Origin: Methanomicrobiales archaeon
Lineage (GTDB): Archaea; Halobacteriota; Methanomicrobia; Methanomicrobiales; Methanoculleaceae
Assembly (NCBI GenBank): GCA_012511245.1
Contig: JAAZGM010000134.1
Coordinates: 1-64,000 of the forward strand
Length of the DNA: 64,000 bases
Reading direction: 5' to 3'
The stretch's first letter is position 1, and every line of letters starts with the position of its first letter. The position numbers and the translations under genes were made by a program. This document shows positions 42,760-51,424 of this stretch, piece by piece. Below the pieces are notes generated by a model, which was not told where the DNA came from, searched no databases, and saw only the letters and a program-made list of their open reading frames with translations.

Positions 42760-43140
42760 ATGAGGTCTGATAAGGTACGGTATTTTACACCCCGCGATGA
42801 AGAACTCGCCGAGCTCCTGATGGGCATCGGAATCAAAAGAAACGTCTCTAAAGTGCTTGTATACCTGGCAAATACCGAAGAAGCAACATCCCGTGACATC
42901 GAGCGCGGCACCGATCTCCGCCAGCCCGAAGTCAGCATCGCCATGCGCTACCTCAAAGAGTGCGACTGGATCGATACGCGCGAGAGCAAGTCGGAGAGCA
43001 AAGGTAGGCCGGTGAAGATCTATACCCTCTCACGCTCAATAACCGAGATCATGGATACGATCGAGAAAGAGAAGAAGAAGGAAGCCCGACATCAGTTGGA
43101 CCTTATTCAGAAGATGCGGGAATGCATCTCAATGCAGTGA
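42760..43140 (+). CDS. winged-HTH transcriptional regulator
   Basis: A 126-residue protein with a winged helix (about residues 25-95): GIKRNVSKVLVYLANTEEATSRDIERGTDLRQPEVSIAMRYLKECDWIDTRESKSESKGRPVKIYTLS. A basic, coiled-coil-like tail (DTIEKEKKKEARHQLDLIQKMREC) probably dimerises. It resembles archaeal MarR/TrmB-like predicted regulators. It lies after acs and tbp and carries a palindrome in its own promoter, but its targets are unknown. Its 3' end overlaps the convergent rpiA end by 12 bases. Confidence 0.8.
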   Translation: MRSDKVRYFTPRDEELAELLMGIGIKRNVSKVLVYLANTEEATSRDIERGTDLRQPEVSIAMRYLKECDWIDTRESKSESKGRPVKIYTLSRSITEIMDTIEKEKKKEARHQLDLIQKMRECISMQ

Positions 43141-43833
43141 TACAACGCTGCAACCTTTCTCCTCACCGATAATGACTGTTATCTTTTCTGTGTAAGCCGA
43201 GAACAAGCCGCACTCCAGTACACCCGGGATCGGGGCGATCTCCGCCTCCAGGCGTTCGGGATCTGCAATTGTCCCGAAACCGCAGTCGATGATGAAGTTA
43301 CCGTTATCGGTGACGACCGGGCCATCCTTCTTCACCCCTTCCCGGAGAACCGGATCGGCACCGAGCGCTGCAAGCCGGCGGGAGACCGCCTCCACGGCGA
43401 ACGGGAGCACCTCGACCGGCACGGGCGCGTTCAGGGCATCCACCATCTTGGTCCTATCGACGACGATGATCGCTCTTCGTGCTGCATCACAGACACACTT
43501 CTCCCGGAGGAGCGCGGCGCCACGCCCCTTGATCAGGTGAAGGGCGGGATCGATCTGGTCAGCCCCGTCGATGGCGATATCGAGTTCGGGGTGCTCATCG
43601 AGGCTTGTGAGAGGGATCCCATACTGGCGTGCTCTGATGGCTGCCTGATAGGATGTCGGGACGCCGACGATGGAGAGTCCATCCTCTGCTATCCGCTTGC
43701 CCAACCGCTCCATCGCAAAGAAGACGGTCGATCCTGTCCCGAGCCCGACAACCATCCCGTCCTTGACCTCTTCTGCTGCCCGGTAGCCTGCGTTCCGCTT
43801 TGATGCGGCCTGTTCTTCTGCAGTCATGGACAT
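43129..43833 (-). CDS. rpiA: ribose-5-phosphate isomerase A
   Basis: A 234-residue isomerase between ribose 5-phosphate and ribulose 5-phosphate. Signature motifs are VVGLGTGSTVFFAMERL (phosphate loop), DIAIDGADQIDP (catalytic Asp), LIKGRGAALLREK (catalytic Glu/Lys region) and FGTIADPERLEAEIAPIPGVLECGLF. It is complete. Met1 at 43833 or Met3 at 43827 may be used. It lies 3 bases after surE on the same strand and is presumably cotranscribed. Confidence 0.95.
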   Translation of the reverse strand: MSMTAEEQAASKRNAGYRAAEEVKDGMVVGLGTGSTVFFAMERLGKRIAEDGLSIVGVPTSYQAAIRARQYGIPLTSLDEHPELDIAIDGADQIDPALHLIKGRGAALLREKCVCDAARRAIIVVDRTKMVDALNAPVPVEVLPFAVEAVSRRLAALGADPVLREGVKKDGPVVTDNGNFIIDCGFGTIADPERLEAEIAPIPGVLECGLFSAYTEKITVIIGEEKGCSVVSLH

Positions 43834-43836
43834 ACC

Positions 43837-44637
43837 TCATCCTCCCCGCATATCGATTCCATCAAAAATTCCCCTGAGAGCATCTCTGGCGCCAAATGCC
43901 GTGCAATCGAGTGTGATCGGCGTTATCGAGACGTTACCCTTCTGCACCGCATGTGCATCGGTGCCTTCCTCCGCATCCTCGCGCAAGGGGCCGTCGATCC
44001 AGTAATACGGACGTCCACGAGGGTCAAAACGTTCCTCGACACCGGTGTAGAAGAGTTTCTCGGCAAGACGGGTGATCTCGTATCCCCCGCGCACCTGCGC
44101 CGGGATGTTCACGTTGATGACGTGCGCGTCCGGAGGAAATCCGTTTACAAGGATCTTTTCACAGATCTCGCGAACCACGCGCTTTGCATCGAAGAACCGG
44201 TCGGTGATCCGCGAAGGATCGTCGAACTTATCGCCCTGATCCTCCACCTGGAGCGAGAAGGCGAGAGACGGCACGCCCTGGTTCGCTGCCTCAAGTGCAG
44301 CGCCGACAGTCCCCGAGGTCATGATGGACTCGTAGGAGAGGTTTTCGCCGATGTTGATCCCGCTGACAACGAGGTCGGGGTTCAGGCGCAACGCAAACAG
44401 TCCGATGATCACGGAGTCGGTCGGTTTCCCGCCGACCGAGTATGCCGGCACCCCGTTCATCGTCACTTCTGTTGCGCGGATTGGCTCGAAGATGGAGATA
44501 GACCTTCCTACAGCGCTCTGCTGGGTGGCAGGCGCGACCACGGTGACGTCGGCAATCGGCGCAAGCGCGTTGTATGCCGCCCAGAGTCCTGTGGAAGTTA
44601 TCCCATCGTCGTTCGTGAGCAGAATCTTGGGTTTCAT
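43837..44637 (-). CDS. surE: 5'/3'-nucleotidase SurE
   Basis: A 266-residue nucleotidase acting on nucleoside monophosphates and short polyphosphates. The metal site is ILLTNDDGITSTGLWA (residues 5-20), with VVAPATQQSAVGRSIS, SGINIGENLSYESIMTSGTVGAALEA and VNVNIP-type motifs as in the family. The sequence has no gaps. It is the first gene of the surE-rpiA pair. Confidence 0.94.
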   Translation of the reverse strand: MKPKILLTNDDGITSTGLWAAYNALAPIADVTVVAPATQQSAVGRSISIFEPIRATEVTMNGVPAYSVGGKPTDSVIIGLFALRLNPDLVVSGINIGENLSYESIMTSGTVGAALEAANQGVPSLAFSLQVEDQGDKFDDPSRITDRFFDAKRVVREICEKILVNGFPPDAHVINVNIPAQVRGGYEITRLAEKLFYTGVEERFDPRGRPYYWIDGPLREDAEEGTDAHAVQKGNVSITPITLDCTAFGARDALRGIFDGIDMRGG

Positions 44638-44720
44638 CCTTGTCTATAGGGATGGTTCCCGCGCATCAAAAACCTGCCCGATCGTCAGGGTCAAATCCTC
44701 TGTAGCTGACCTCTACTGCA

Positions 44721-45608
44721 ATGAAGGTCTTTCTCGCCGAATACTCTGTATGCAACGATCCCGAGCTCGCACCGGAGGGCGCCGCCATGCTTGCCGCCAT
44801 AAGCGGGAGTTTCGAGCGGTGCGGTTACGACGTGGTGACCCCGGAGCGTCCTGACTTCGAGGGCGAGATCCGGCGTCTCGCGCCGGGGTGCGATCTCGGG
44901 CTGGTCATCGCTCCCGACCACCTGCTCTTCCGGTATACGCATATCCTTGAAGGGTTGACCCACAATATCGGATGCGGGAGCATGAACGCGGCAGTCTGCG
45001 CAAACAAAAAGAGGACTGCAGAGATCCTCTCGCGGAACGGGATAGCCGTTCCCCCCGCTGCCGGGGAGGGGCGGAAGGTTGTCAAACCGGTGGCAGGATG
45101 CGGCGCTCTCGGTGTCCGGCTGACGGAGGAGGAGCCGGGAGCCGGCGAGTTTGCACAGGCCTATGTCGAGGGCGAGGCGCTGAGCGTGAGCCTCGTGGGG
45201 AGCCGGGTGACCGGCAACGTCTGTGAATTCTACTCAGGCGCTCCGCCGCTCCTGCTCGCCGTCAACCGGCAGGAGATCGCCATCACGGATGATGGGAGGT
45301 TCGTCTACCTCGGAGGAGAGACTCCTGTCCATCCTGACCGCGAGGAGGAGATCGTCAGTGCCGCTGTCCGGGCGATGAACGCCCTCGGGTGCCAGGGATA
45401 CACCGGGATCGACGTCATTGCCGGGGAGCAGATCTATGTCGTGGATGTCAATCCGCGGCCCACGACCAGCCTCACCGGCATCGCGGCGGTCATGGGGGAG
45501 GAGATCGCCGAGATCCTTGTTAAGGCGTCGCACGGCGAGGCGCCGGCGGAGGTGCACCTCTCCGGGAGGGTGCGGTTCGACAAGAACGGGGAGCTCTGCC
45601 GGCTATGA
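44721..45608 (+). CDS. mfnD: tyramine--L-glutamate ligase (methanofuran biosynthesis)
   Basis: A 295-residue ATP-grasp enzyme. In methanogens MfnD joins tyramine and glutamate to form gamma-glutamyltyramine, the first amide of the methanofuran core. MKVFLAEYSVCNDPELAPEGAAMLAAISGSFERCGYDVV opens the family. The ATP-grasp core has VVKPVAGCGALGVRL, FAQAYVEGEALSVSLVG, and GCQGYTGIDVIAGEQIYVVDVNPRPTTS with the metal-binding Asp/Asn. The stop overlaps mfnF by 4 bases, which supports the assignment. Inferred to be functional. Confidence 0.92.
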   Translation: MKVFLAEYSVCNDPELAPEGAAMLAAISGSFERCGYDVVTPERPDFEGEIRRLAPGCDLGLVIAPDHLLFRYTHILEGLTHNIGCGSMNAAVCANKKRTAEILSRNGIAVPPAAGEGRKVVKPVAGCGALGVRLTEEEPGAGEFAQAYVEGEALSVSLVGSRVTGNVCEFYSGAPPLLLAVNRQEIAITDDGRFVYLGGETPVHPDREEEIVSAAVRAMNALGCQGYTGIDVIAGEQIYVVDVNPRPTTSLTGIAAVMGEEIAEILVKASHGEAPAEVHLSGRVRFDKNGELCRL

Positions 45609-46534
45609 TCGGGATCGATATCGGCGGTGCGAACCTCAAGATTGTTGACGATACCGGTGTGCAGATCCATTACTGTCCGCTCTGGCAGGGCGCACCCCTT
45701 GCCGATCTCCTCGAACTGTATGCAGGAAGACCTGCTGCCGTGGTCATGAGCGGGGAGCTCGCCGACTGCTTTGCAAGCAAGATGGACGGCATCCGATGGA
45801 TCGTCGGAGCGGTCCAGGAGGCCATCCCCGACGCCGTCTTCTACGGCACCGATGCCCTGTTCCATACCCGGCCGGATCCATCCCTTGCCGCCGCGAACTG
45901 GCTGGTCTCGGCCGACTACCTGCGGGAGGACCATGCCGATGCGGTCCTCCTCGACGTGGGGAGCACCACTGCCGACATCATCCCCCTGAACCGTTTTGAG
46001 GACCTCAAGGGGCTGACCGACACCCGGCGGTTGCAGGAGCACTACCTGGTCTACACCGGCATGCTCCGGACGAACGTCGCGACGCTGGTCTCGTCGGTCA
46101 CGCTCGACGGGACGCCGACCCCGGTGAGCACCGAATATTTCGCCGCGAGCGCAGACGCCCATCTCGTTCTCGGCCACATATCTTCCGGAGATTATACCTG
46201 TCCTGCACCCGATAACGGCGAAAAGACCCCTGATGCGGCACTCCGGAGGCTAGCCCGGGTAGTCTGTGCTGATCTCGACGAGATCGGGCGAGATGGAGCC
46301 TTAACGGTCGCGCGTCGGTTCTGGGATGCCCAGCGGACGCTGATCGTCCGCGCGGTGGAGGATGCAATGACCCGGAGCGGGGCCGGACGGTTGATCACGG
46401 CCGGGATCGGTGCGGACCTCTTTGCCTGCGAACTCAGCGGCACTACGCTTGACGATGTGATCGGGGAGGTCTCGGATGCATTGCCGGCATACGCGGTCAG
46501 GGAAGTGGCACTACGGCGCGCCGGTGGCACCTGA
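45605..46534 (+). CDS. mfnF: MfnF, gamma-Glu-tyramine/furan-methanamine coupling enzyme (methanofuran biosynthesis)
   Basis: A 309-residue actin-fold ATPase-like protein of the hydantoinase/oxoprolinase family. MIGIDIGGANLKIVDD is phosphate loop 1, LLDVGSTTADIIPL is phosphate loop 2, and LITAGIGADLFACEL is the adenosine region. MfnF condenses the furan-methylamine phosphate with gamma-glutamyltyramine to build the methanofuran core. It is directly coupled to mfnD. The 3' end overlaps an open frame for a zinc-ribbon membrane protein. Confidence 0.92.
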   Translation: MIGIDIGGANLKIVDDTGVQIHYCPLWQGAPLADLLELYAGRPAAVVMSGELADCFASKMDGIRWIVGAVQEAIPDAVFYGTDALFHTRPDPSLAAANWLVSADYLREDHADAVLLDVGSTTADIIPLNRFEDLKGLTDTRRLQEHYLVYTGMLRTNVATLVSSVTLDGTPTPVSTEYFAASADAHLVLGHISSGDYTCPAPDNGEKTPDAALRRLARVVCADLDEIGRDGALTVARRFWDAQRTLIVRAVEDAMTRSGAGRLITAGIGADLFACELSGTTLDDVIGEVSDALPAYAVREVALRRAGGT

Positions 46535-46773
46535 CCCTTCTCCTGCTCGCGGCGTCGATCGGTATCACGGCCGTATCGCTGGCGCTAGGCTATCCGCTCT
46601 TTCTTCTTTTCCTCTTCATTCCGTTGATCCCGCTTCTTGGAAGATCCCCCGTCGTGAAACGGTGTCCTGCCTGCGGATGGGAAACCGCAGGCAACGAGCG
46701 CTTCTGCCCCTACGATGGGACGCCGCTCGTGGTTGAGGATGAAGGTGGCAAGGTTCAGCAGGGAGAGCGGTAA
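46513..46773 (+). CDS. small membrane protein with C-terminal zinc ribbon, no canonical start
   Basis: The frame encodes ARRWHLTLLLLAASIGITAVSLALGYPLFLLFLFIPLIPLLGR, two closely spaced helices, then CPACGWETAGNERFCPYDGTPL, a complete CxxC...CxxxD/G zinc-ribbon-like motif, and stops at 46771-46773. It is open back to a stop at 46450-46452 but has no ATG, GTG or TTG before the membrane region. Possible near-cognate starts are ACG at 46513 or CTG at 46531. It overlaps the mfnF end by about 20 bases and probably depends on translational coupling. About 190 bases are antisense to the next gene. No function is known. Confidence 0.55.
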   Translation, partial: TARRWHLTLLLLAASIGITAVSLALGYPLFLLFLFIPLIPLLGRSPVVKRCPACGWETAGNERFCPYDGTPLVVEDEGGKVQQGER

Positions 46774-47211
46774 CAGAAAACCAAAGAGGTCGGTTGCGGG
46801 GATCCCTCCAAAGTCGCGAGAGGCATAGTTCCGGATCGTCCCCCGGTCGACGACGATCCCCATCGCCCGGAGGTGCTGTGCCACCTGGTTGAAGGGCATC
46901 TGCTGCGCGAGGAGGAGACAGAGATCGACGATGGGCGCTCCAAGACGGGTCTCGGGGTAAAACGGTGCATCTGCATAACAGAGGGCGCCGCAGTCCCGGC
47001 AGTAAAACCGTTTCACGAAGACCCGGATGGTGCGCTCCTGTCCATCATCAAGCATGACGGCAAATCGTTTTGCCCGCATATCATGGCCGGTCACCTGACC
47101 GGAACACGACGGGCAGAGATCGATATCGGTGAATATCACGCCATCCATCGCTGTAAGAGCGCTCCCCACCAGGTCGGCGAGCATCGGCGGTATCAGCACT
47201 GTCTTCCTCAC
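46585..47211 (-). CDS. zinc-finger/HTH protein resembling transposase N-terminal regions
   Basis: A 208-residue protein. Residues of about 30-80 hold two CxxC pairs (LCPSCSGQVTGH and FYCRDCGALCY) forming a zinc ribbon like those at the N-terminus of ISL3-type transposases. Residues 85-140 (GAPIVDLCLLLAQQMPFNQVAQHLRAMGIVVDRGTIRNYASRDF) look like an HTH. No DDE catalytic domain follows. The final 45 residues are low-complexity and lie antisense to the zinc-ribbon membrane gene, so the native stop may have been lost. It could be a transposase-derived regulator. Confidence 0.55.
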   Translation of the reverse strand: MRKTVLIPPMLADLVGSALTAMDGVIFTDIDLCPSCSGQVTGHDMRAKRFAVMLDDGQERTIRVFVKRFYCRDCGALCYADAPFYPETRLGAPIVDLCLLLAQQMPFNQVAQHLRAMGIVVDRGTIRNYASRDFGGIPATDLFGFLLPLSLLNLATFILNHERRPIVGAEALVACGFPSAGRTPFHDGGSSKKRDQRNEEEKKKERIA

Positions 47212-47270
47212 ACGAGCACCTCTCCCCTGTGATTGTTATGGGAGGGTTATACATCCACTGATAATAACAT

Positions 47271-47287
47271 CTCCCGTCAAACGGGAG
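47271..47287. repeat. CTCCCGT/ACGGGAG inverted repeat
   Basis: CTCCCGT-CAA-ACGGGAG is a perfect 7-bp inverted repeat. It is 59 bases upstream of the minus-strand gene starting at 47211, in the 412-base gap before fdhA. It may be an operator or hairpin. The rest of the gap (to about 47560) shows nothing recognisable. Confidence 0.35.
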
Positions 47288-47571
47288 TGCCCGGGTGGCG
47301 CGGTCTTTCCTGCCCGCTCCGTCCCCGGCCTGGTTGCGATCTTGCTTCTGAATACCCGGGACCGGCCGCCGCGCCCGGGTAGGTGTGGTATAACCGGTCA
47401 ACTCTTTTATGCCGCAACCGGTCTGACACCATCGTATGAGCGCCCTGCGATGCAGGGCCGACATATAACTCCTGCAACCGAACCGGCCGGTGGTACCTGA
47501 GATCACTATCCTCCTGGGGAAAGAAGAATCGCACAACCCACACTTATTCATCAAAAAACGGTGTGTTAATC

Positions 47572-47616
47572 ACTAGTGTTAAATATTTTAATCGTCTATA
47601 TAGGTGTATCCGAGGT
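47572..47616 (+). promoter_or_regulatory. fdhA promoter region and ribosome site
   Basis: The palindrome CACTAGTG (47572-47579), flanked by GTGTTAA-type repeats, abuts a TATA-like AAATATTTTA (47581-47590). A GAGGT ribosome site (47612-47616) sits 7 bases before the ATG at 47624. The arrangement decides the start and suggests regulated transcription. Confidence 0.45.
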
Positions 47617-47623
47617 TTTTACC

Positions 47624-49690
47624 ATGGATCTCAAGTATGTACAGACCACATGCCCGTACTGCGGTACTGGGTGCAGCTTCAATCTCGTCGTGAAGGATGG
47701 GAAGGTTGTCGGCACACAACCTTACACCCGTTCTCCGGTCAACGAGGGAAAAGTCTGCCCCAAGGGCACTTATGCTCACGAGTTCGTGAACAGCCCGGAC
47801 CGCCTCACAAAGCCGCTCATCAAGAAGGACGGCAAATTTGTTGAATCGACCTGGGACGAAGCCTATGACCTGATCGCACAGAAGTTCAAGTCATACAAGC
47901 CCGACGAGTTCGTGGCTCTCTCATCGGCTCGCGTCTCAAATGAAGAAAACTACCTGATGATGAAGTTCGCCCGCGGCGTCATGAAGTCCCGGCACGTCGA
48001 CCATTGCGCCCGGCTCTGCCACGCATCCACCGTCGCCGGCCTCGCCGCATCGTTCGGCTCCGGCGCGATGACGAACTCCATCGGCGATATCGCCGAATCG
48101 AAGTGCGTCTTCGTCCTCGGGTCAAACACACTCGAACAGCACCCGCTGATCGGGCGGAAGATTGTCCAGGCGAAGCAGAATGGCGCAAAGGTCATCTGCG
48201 CCGACCCGCGCTACACCCCGACCGCCCGGCTGGCCGACCTCTACATGCCTTTTGTCTCCGGTACTGATGTCGCTCTCCTGAACTGTATGATGCAGGAGAT
48301 CATCAAGAACGGCTGGGAAGACAAGGAGTTCGTCGCAAACCGCACGAAGGATTACGATAAACTCAAAGATGTCGTCATGAAAGAGGACTACAGTCCTGAG
48401 AACGTCTCGAAGATCACCGGCATCCCGGTCGAGCAGCTCAAGCAGGCCGCTGAGATATTCGGCACCACGAAACCCGGCGCCATCCTCTACTCGATGGGTA
48501 TCACCCAGCATACCGTCGGTGTCGACAACGTCCGGTCGGTTGCAAACATCCAGATGCTCACCGGCAACCTGGGCAAGCCCGGCACTGGTGTAAACGCGCT
48601 GCGTGGCCAGAACAACGTCCAGGGCGCCTGCGACATGGGTGCACTTCCAGTCGTCTTCACCGGCTACCAGAAGGTCATCGACCCGGTCACCCACAAGAAG
48701 TTCGCCGACGCCTGGGGCTTCCCTAATGGCATATGCGAGCCGAAGAACGGCTACGAGGTCACTGTTATGATGGATGTCCTGACCGACAACCCCGGTGAAC
48801 TCAAGTGCATGTATGTCATGGGCGAGAACCCGATGATCTCCGACCCGGACATCAATCACGTCCGGCACGCCCTTGAGAGCCTGGAGTTCATGGTCGTCCA
48901 GGATATCTTCCTGACCGAGACCGCCGAACTCGCCGATGTCGTTTTACCGGCCGCATGCTACGCGGAGCGGGGCGGTACCCAGACCTCCACTGAACGGCGT
49001 GTCCAGATGTGGAGAAAGGCACAGGACCCGCCCGGTGAGGCGAAAGAAGACTGGCAGATCATCAGTGAGCTCGCAGCAAAGATGGGCTACGCCGCCCAGT
49101 TCCCCTACCAGGACATCGAGGAGATCTTCAACGAGGTCGCCGCCCTCACGCCGTCTTACCATGGCATGAACTACGAGCGGCTCAACAGGCCCGAAGCGCT
49201 CCACTGGCCCTGCCCGACCGAAGAACACCCTGGAACCCCGATCCTGCACCGCGAGAGGTTCGCACACCCTGATGGTCTCGGCATCTTCGCCCCGATCGAG
49301 TGGAAACCCCCGGCGGAAGTCCCTGATGCGGAATATCCGTTCGTGCTCACGACCGGGCGTATCCTCTGGCACTGGCATACCGGTTCCATGACCCGCCGGT
49401 CCGCAACCCTCGACTCCGAGGTTCCTACCGGATGGATCGAGATCAACCCCGAGGACGCAAAGGCGCTCGGTATCCAGAACAAAGAGATCGTCCGTGCAAC
49501 CTCCCGCCGCGGCACTGTGAATGTCCCCGCGAAGGTGACCCCCGACATCATGAAGGGCGTCATGTTCATGCCGTTCCACTTTGCCGAGTGTGCAGCAAAC
49601 GTCCTGACGAACAACGCGCTCGACCCGATCGCAAAGATCCCTGAGTTCAAGGCCTGTGCTGTGAAGGTCGAGAAGATCACGGAGGCCTGA
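47624..49690 (+). CDS. fdhA: formate dehydrogenase catalytic subunit FdhA
   Basis: A 688-residue molybdopterin (Mo or W) oxidoreductase that oxidises formate and passes electrons to FdhB for F420 reduction. The 4Fe-4S site is formed by Cys10, Cys13, Cys17 and Cys45 (CPYCGTGC...KVCPKG). The active-site metal ligand is Cys132 in DHCARLCH, at the position of selenocysteine in E. coli FdhF. The molybdopterin-binding regions (ENPMISDPD, the C-terminal dinucleotide-binding domain from about 560) are complete. Met 47624 is chosen for its ribosome site and family length. fdhB follows 2 bases after the stop. Confidence 0.96.
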   Translation: MDLKYVQTTCPYCGTGCSFNLVVKDGKVVGTQPYTRSPVNEGKVCPKGTYAHEFVNSPDRLTKPLIKKDGKFVESTWDEAYDLIAQKFKSYKPDEFVALSSARVSNEENYLMMKFARGVMKSRHVDHCARLCHASTVAGLAASFGSGAMTNSIGDIAESKCVFVLGSNTLEQHPLIGRKIVQAKQNGAKVICADPRYTPTARLADLYMPFVSGTDVALLNCMMQEIIKNGWEDKEFVANRTKDYDKLKDVVMKEDYSPENVSKITGIPVEQLKQAAEIFGTTKPGAILYSMGITQHTVGVDNVRSVANIQMLTGNLGKPGTGVNALRGQNNVQGACDMGALPVVFTGYQKVIDPVTHKKFADAWGFPNGICEPKNGYEVTVMMDVLTDNPGELKCMYVMGENPMISDPDINHVRHALESLEFMVVQDIFLTETAELADVVLPAACYAERGGTQTSTERRVQMWRKAQDPPGEAKEDWQIISELAAKMGYAAQFPYQDIEEIFNEVAALTPSYHGMNYERLNRPEALHWPCPTEEHPGTPILHRERFAHPDGLGIFAPIEWKPPAEVPDAEYPFVLTTGRILWHWHTGSMTRRSATLDSEVPTGWIEINPEDAKALGIQNKEIVRATSRRGTVNVPAKVTPDIMKGVMFMPFHFAECAANVLTNNALDPIAKIPEFKACAVKVEKITEA

Positions 49691-49692
49691 AA

Positions 49693-50931
49693 ATGGCAGC
49701 AAAAGGCGATATGATGTACGCATGGGCTGCTGATGCCGCCTGCCAGGAGAGAGGCGAGTGCGGTGGAGCGGTCACTGCTCTGCTGACACACGCCCTCTCG
49801 TCCGGCATGGTGGACGCTGTCCTTGCCGTCAAGAAAGGACAGGATATCTACGACGCGGTCCCGGTGCTCATCACCGACCCGGCGGAGATCGCAGAGACGG
49901 CAGGCTCGCTCCACTGCGGGACGCTCCTGCTCTCGAAACTGATCAAGCAGTACCTGGACGGCGCTGAGAATATGCGGATCGCCGTGACGGTGAAAGGCTG
50001 CGACGCAATGGGCATCTACGAGCTTGCAAAGCGCAAGCAGATCAACCTGGACAACGTCCTGATGATCGGCCTGAACTGCGGCGGATCCGTGAGCCCGGTC
50101 TCCGCCCGGAAGATGATCGCCGAGAAGTTCGGTGTCGACCCCGACGATGTCGTCAAGGAGGAGATCGACAAGGGACAGTTCATCATCGTCACGAAGGATG
50201 GCCAGCACAAGGGCATCTCGATGGACGAGCTCGAGGATGAAGGCTTCGGCCGTCGCTCGAACTGCCGCCGGTGCAAGATGAAAGTCCCGCGCCAGGCCGA
50301 TCTCGCCTGCGGCAACTGGGGTGTCATCGGTGATAAGGCCGGGAAGGCCACGTTCGTTGAGGTCTGCTCCGACAAGGGCGCCGATCTCCTGAACAATGCC
50401 GCAAAGGCTGGAGCCGTCGTCACTGAGGCTGCGAACCCGAAAGGTATCGAGATCCGCGGCAAGGTCGAGAACGCGATGCTGAAACTCGGCGACAAGTGGC
50501 GGACGCGCTACTTTGATGAGCTCGGTGAGGGGAAGGATCGCCTCAAGAAGATCATGGAGGAGACCGGCCGGTGCATCAAGTGCTACGCCTGTATCGAGAG
50601 CTGCCCGATCTGCTACTGCGTCGAGTGCAGCACGAAGAAAGGATACCTGGTCGAGCCCGGTCAGGTCCCGCCGCCGTTCATGTTCCACCTGATCCGCTAC
50701 GCTCATATCGCGGACTCGTGCATCAACTGCGGCCAGTGCGAAGAGCACTGTGCGATGGATATCCCGAACTCGCTTTTCATGCATGCTCTGCAGGTCGATC
50801 TCGAGGATATGTTCGGCCACACCCCGGGTGTGGACATGGAGCTCCCGGTGCTCGCCCTCGTCGAGGAGCGGGCGGAGAGAAAACGGCTCTCCGATACCGG
50901 CGACGACCAGATCTTCGACATCTTTGAGTGA
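49693..50931 (+). CDS. fdhB: F420-dependent formate dehydrogenase beta subunit FdhB
   Basis: A 412-residue iron-sulfur flavoprotein that transfers electrons from FdhA to coenzyme F420. It begins MAAKGDMMYAWAADAACQERGECGGAVTALLTHALSSGMVDAVLAV, typical of the FrhB/FdhB family. The FAD and F420-binding domain spans about residues 70-270 with NCRRCKMKVPRQADLACGNWG. C-terminal ferredoxin-like clusters are CIKCYACIESCPICYC and CINCGQCEEHCAMDIP. In Methanomicrobiales this pair may also feed heterodisulfide reductase (established for related species). Confidence 0.96.
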   Translation: MAAKGDMMYAWAADAACQERGECGGAVTALLTHALSSGMVDAVLAVKKGQDIYDAVPVLITDPAEIAETAGSLHCGTLLLSKLIKQYLDGAENMRIAVTVKGCDAMGIYELAKRKQINLDNVLMIGLNCGGSVSPVSARKMIAEKFGVDPDDVVKEEIDKGQFIIVTKDGQHKGISMDELEDEGFGRRSNCRRCKMKVPRQADLACGNWGVIGDKAGKATFVEVCSDKGADLLNNAAKAGAVVTEAANPKGIEIRGKVENAMLKLGDKWRTRYFDELGEGKDRLKKIMEETGRCIKCYACIESCPICYCVECSTKKGYLVEPGQVPPPFMFHLIRYAHIADSCINCGQCEEHCAMDIPNSLFMHALQVDLEDMFGHTPGVDMELPVLALVEERAERKRLSDTGDDQIFDIFE

Positions 50932-50954
50932 AGATCTCTTCTCTCTTTTTTTAG
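50932..50954 (+). terminator. T-rich terminator after fdhB
   Basis: Pyrimidine-rich sequence ending in a T7 run (about 50946-50952) lies just past the fdhB stop, the usual form of an archaeal terminator. Confidence 0.5.
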
Positions 50955-51229
50955 CGGGTTACGGCACCCGAAATGATTGCAGCACCTCTCGCTCGCAGAT
51001 TCACATGGATGAGGGAACAGGGCGCGTTATGCAGTCATGCCCGGTGCCTCGCTAACGCATTTACGATTATATCCCCCGGGAGATCCGGCCATCGGCGCCT
51101 TTTCCATGGGAGCCTGGATCAGCGGTGGATAGAGCCTACTGTATCATGCCCCTTAATTTTATGAATTTTGATGCGTAGGAGCGCATCAGTCACTTCCGAT
51201 TGCACTCCGGGGGCACGGCTTTCCCCGGC
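50955..51229. other. intergenic region without recognisable gene
   Basis: It forms the first part of the 493-base gap after fdhB. No RNA or protein gene is supported. The second part of the gap holds repeat copy F. Confidence 0.4.
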
Positions 51230-51298
51230 TATCGCCACACACTGCCCCCGCCCCGCAGGAAGGGGGAGGAGCGCGAAGCGCGGGTGGGGCGGGGGCTA
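51230..51298 (+). repeat. TATCGCCA hairpin element, copy F
   Basis: TATCGCCA at 51230-51237 is followed by CCCCCGCCCCGC, a purine-rich loop with GGAAGGGGGAGGAGCG, and GTGGGGCGGGGG, giving a 12-bp stem with one G-U pair. It matches copy B base by base over the stem and most of the loop. Confidence 0.55.
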
Positions 51299-51424
51299 CA
51301 CAGTTCGCTACGGGACGGATTCTCATCGCCACCGGGGCTGAGGATTAAGGATGTGATAGACGACAATATGATGATAGATTTAGGCGGCAACAGCCACCAG
51401 GAGAAAAAGGGGGGATTGTCCAGT

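Noticed and set aside
47566..47582. Longer palindrome around CACTAGTG upstream of fdhA
   Set aside because: Only the central 8 bases pair perfectly; outer TTAA blocks are offset by one base, so I list just the short palindrome in the promoter entry.
49171..50820. 549-codon open frame antisense to fdhA-fdhB
   Set aside because: It spans two well-supported genes on the other strand and shows no motifs.
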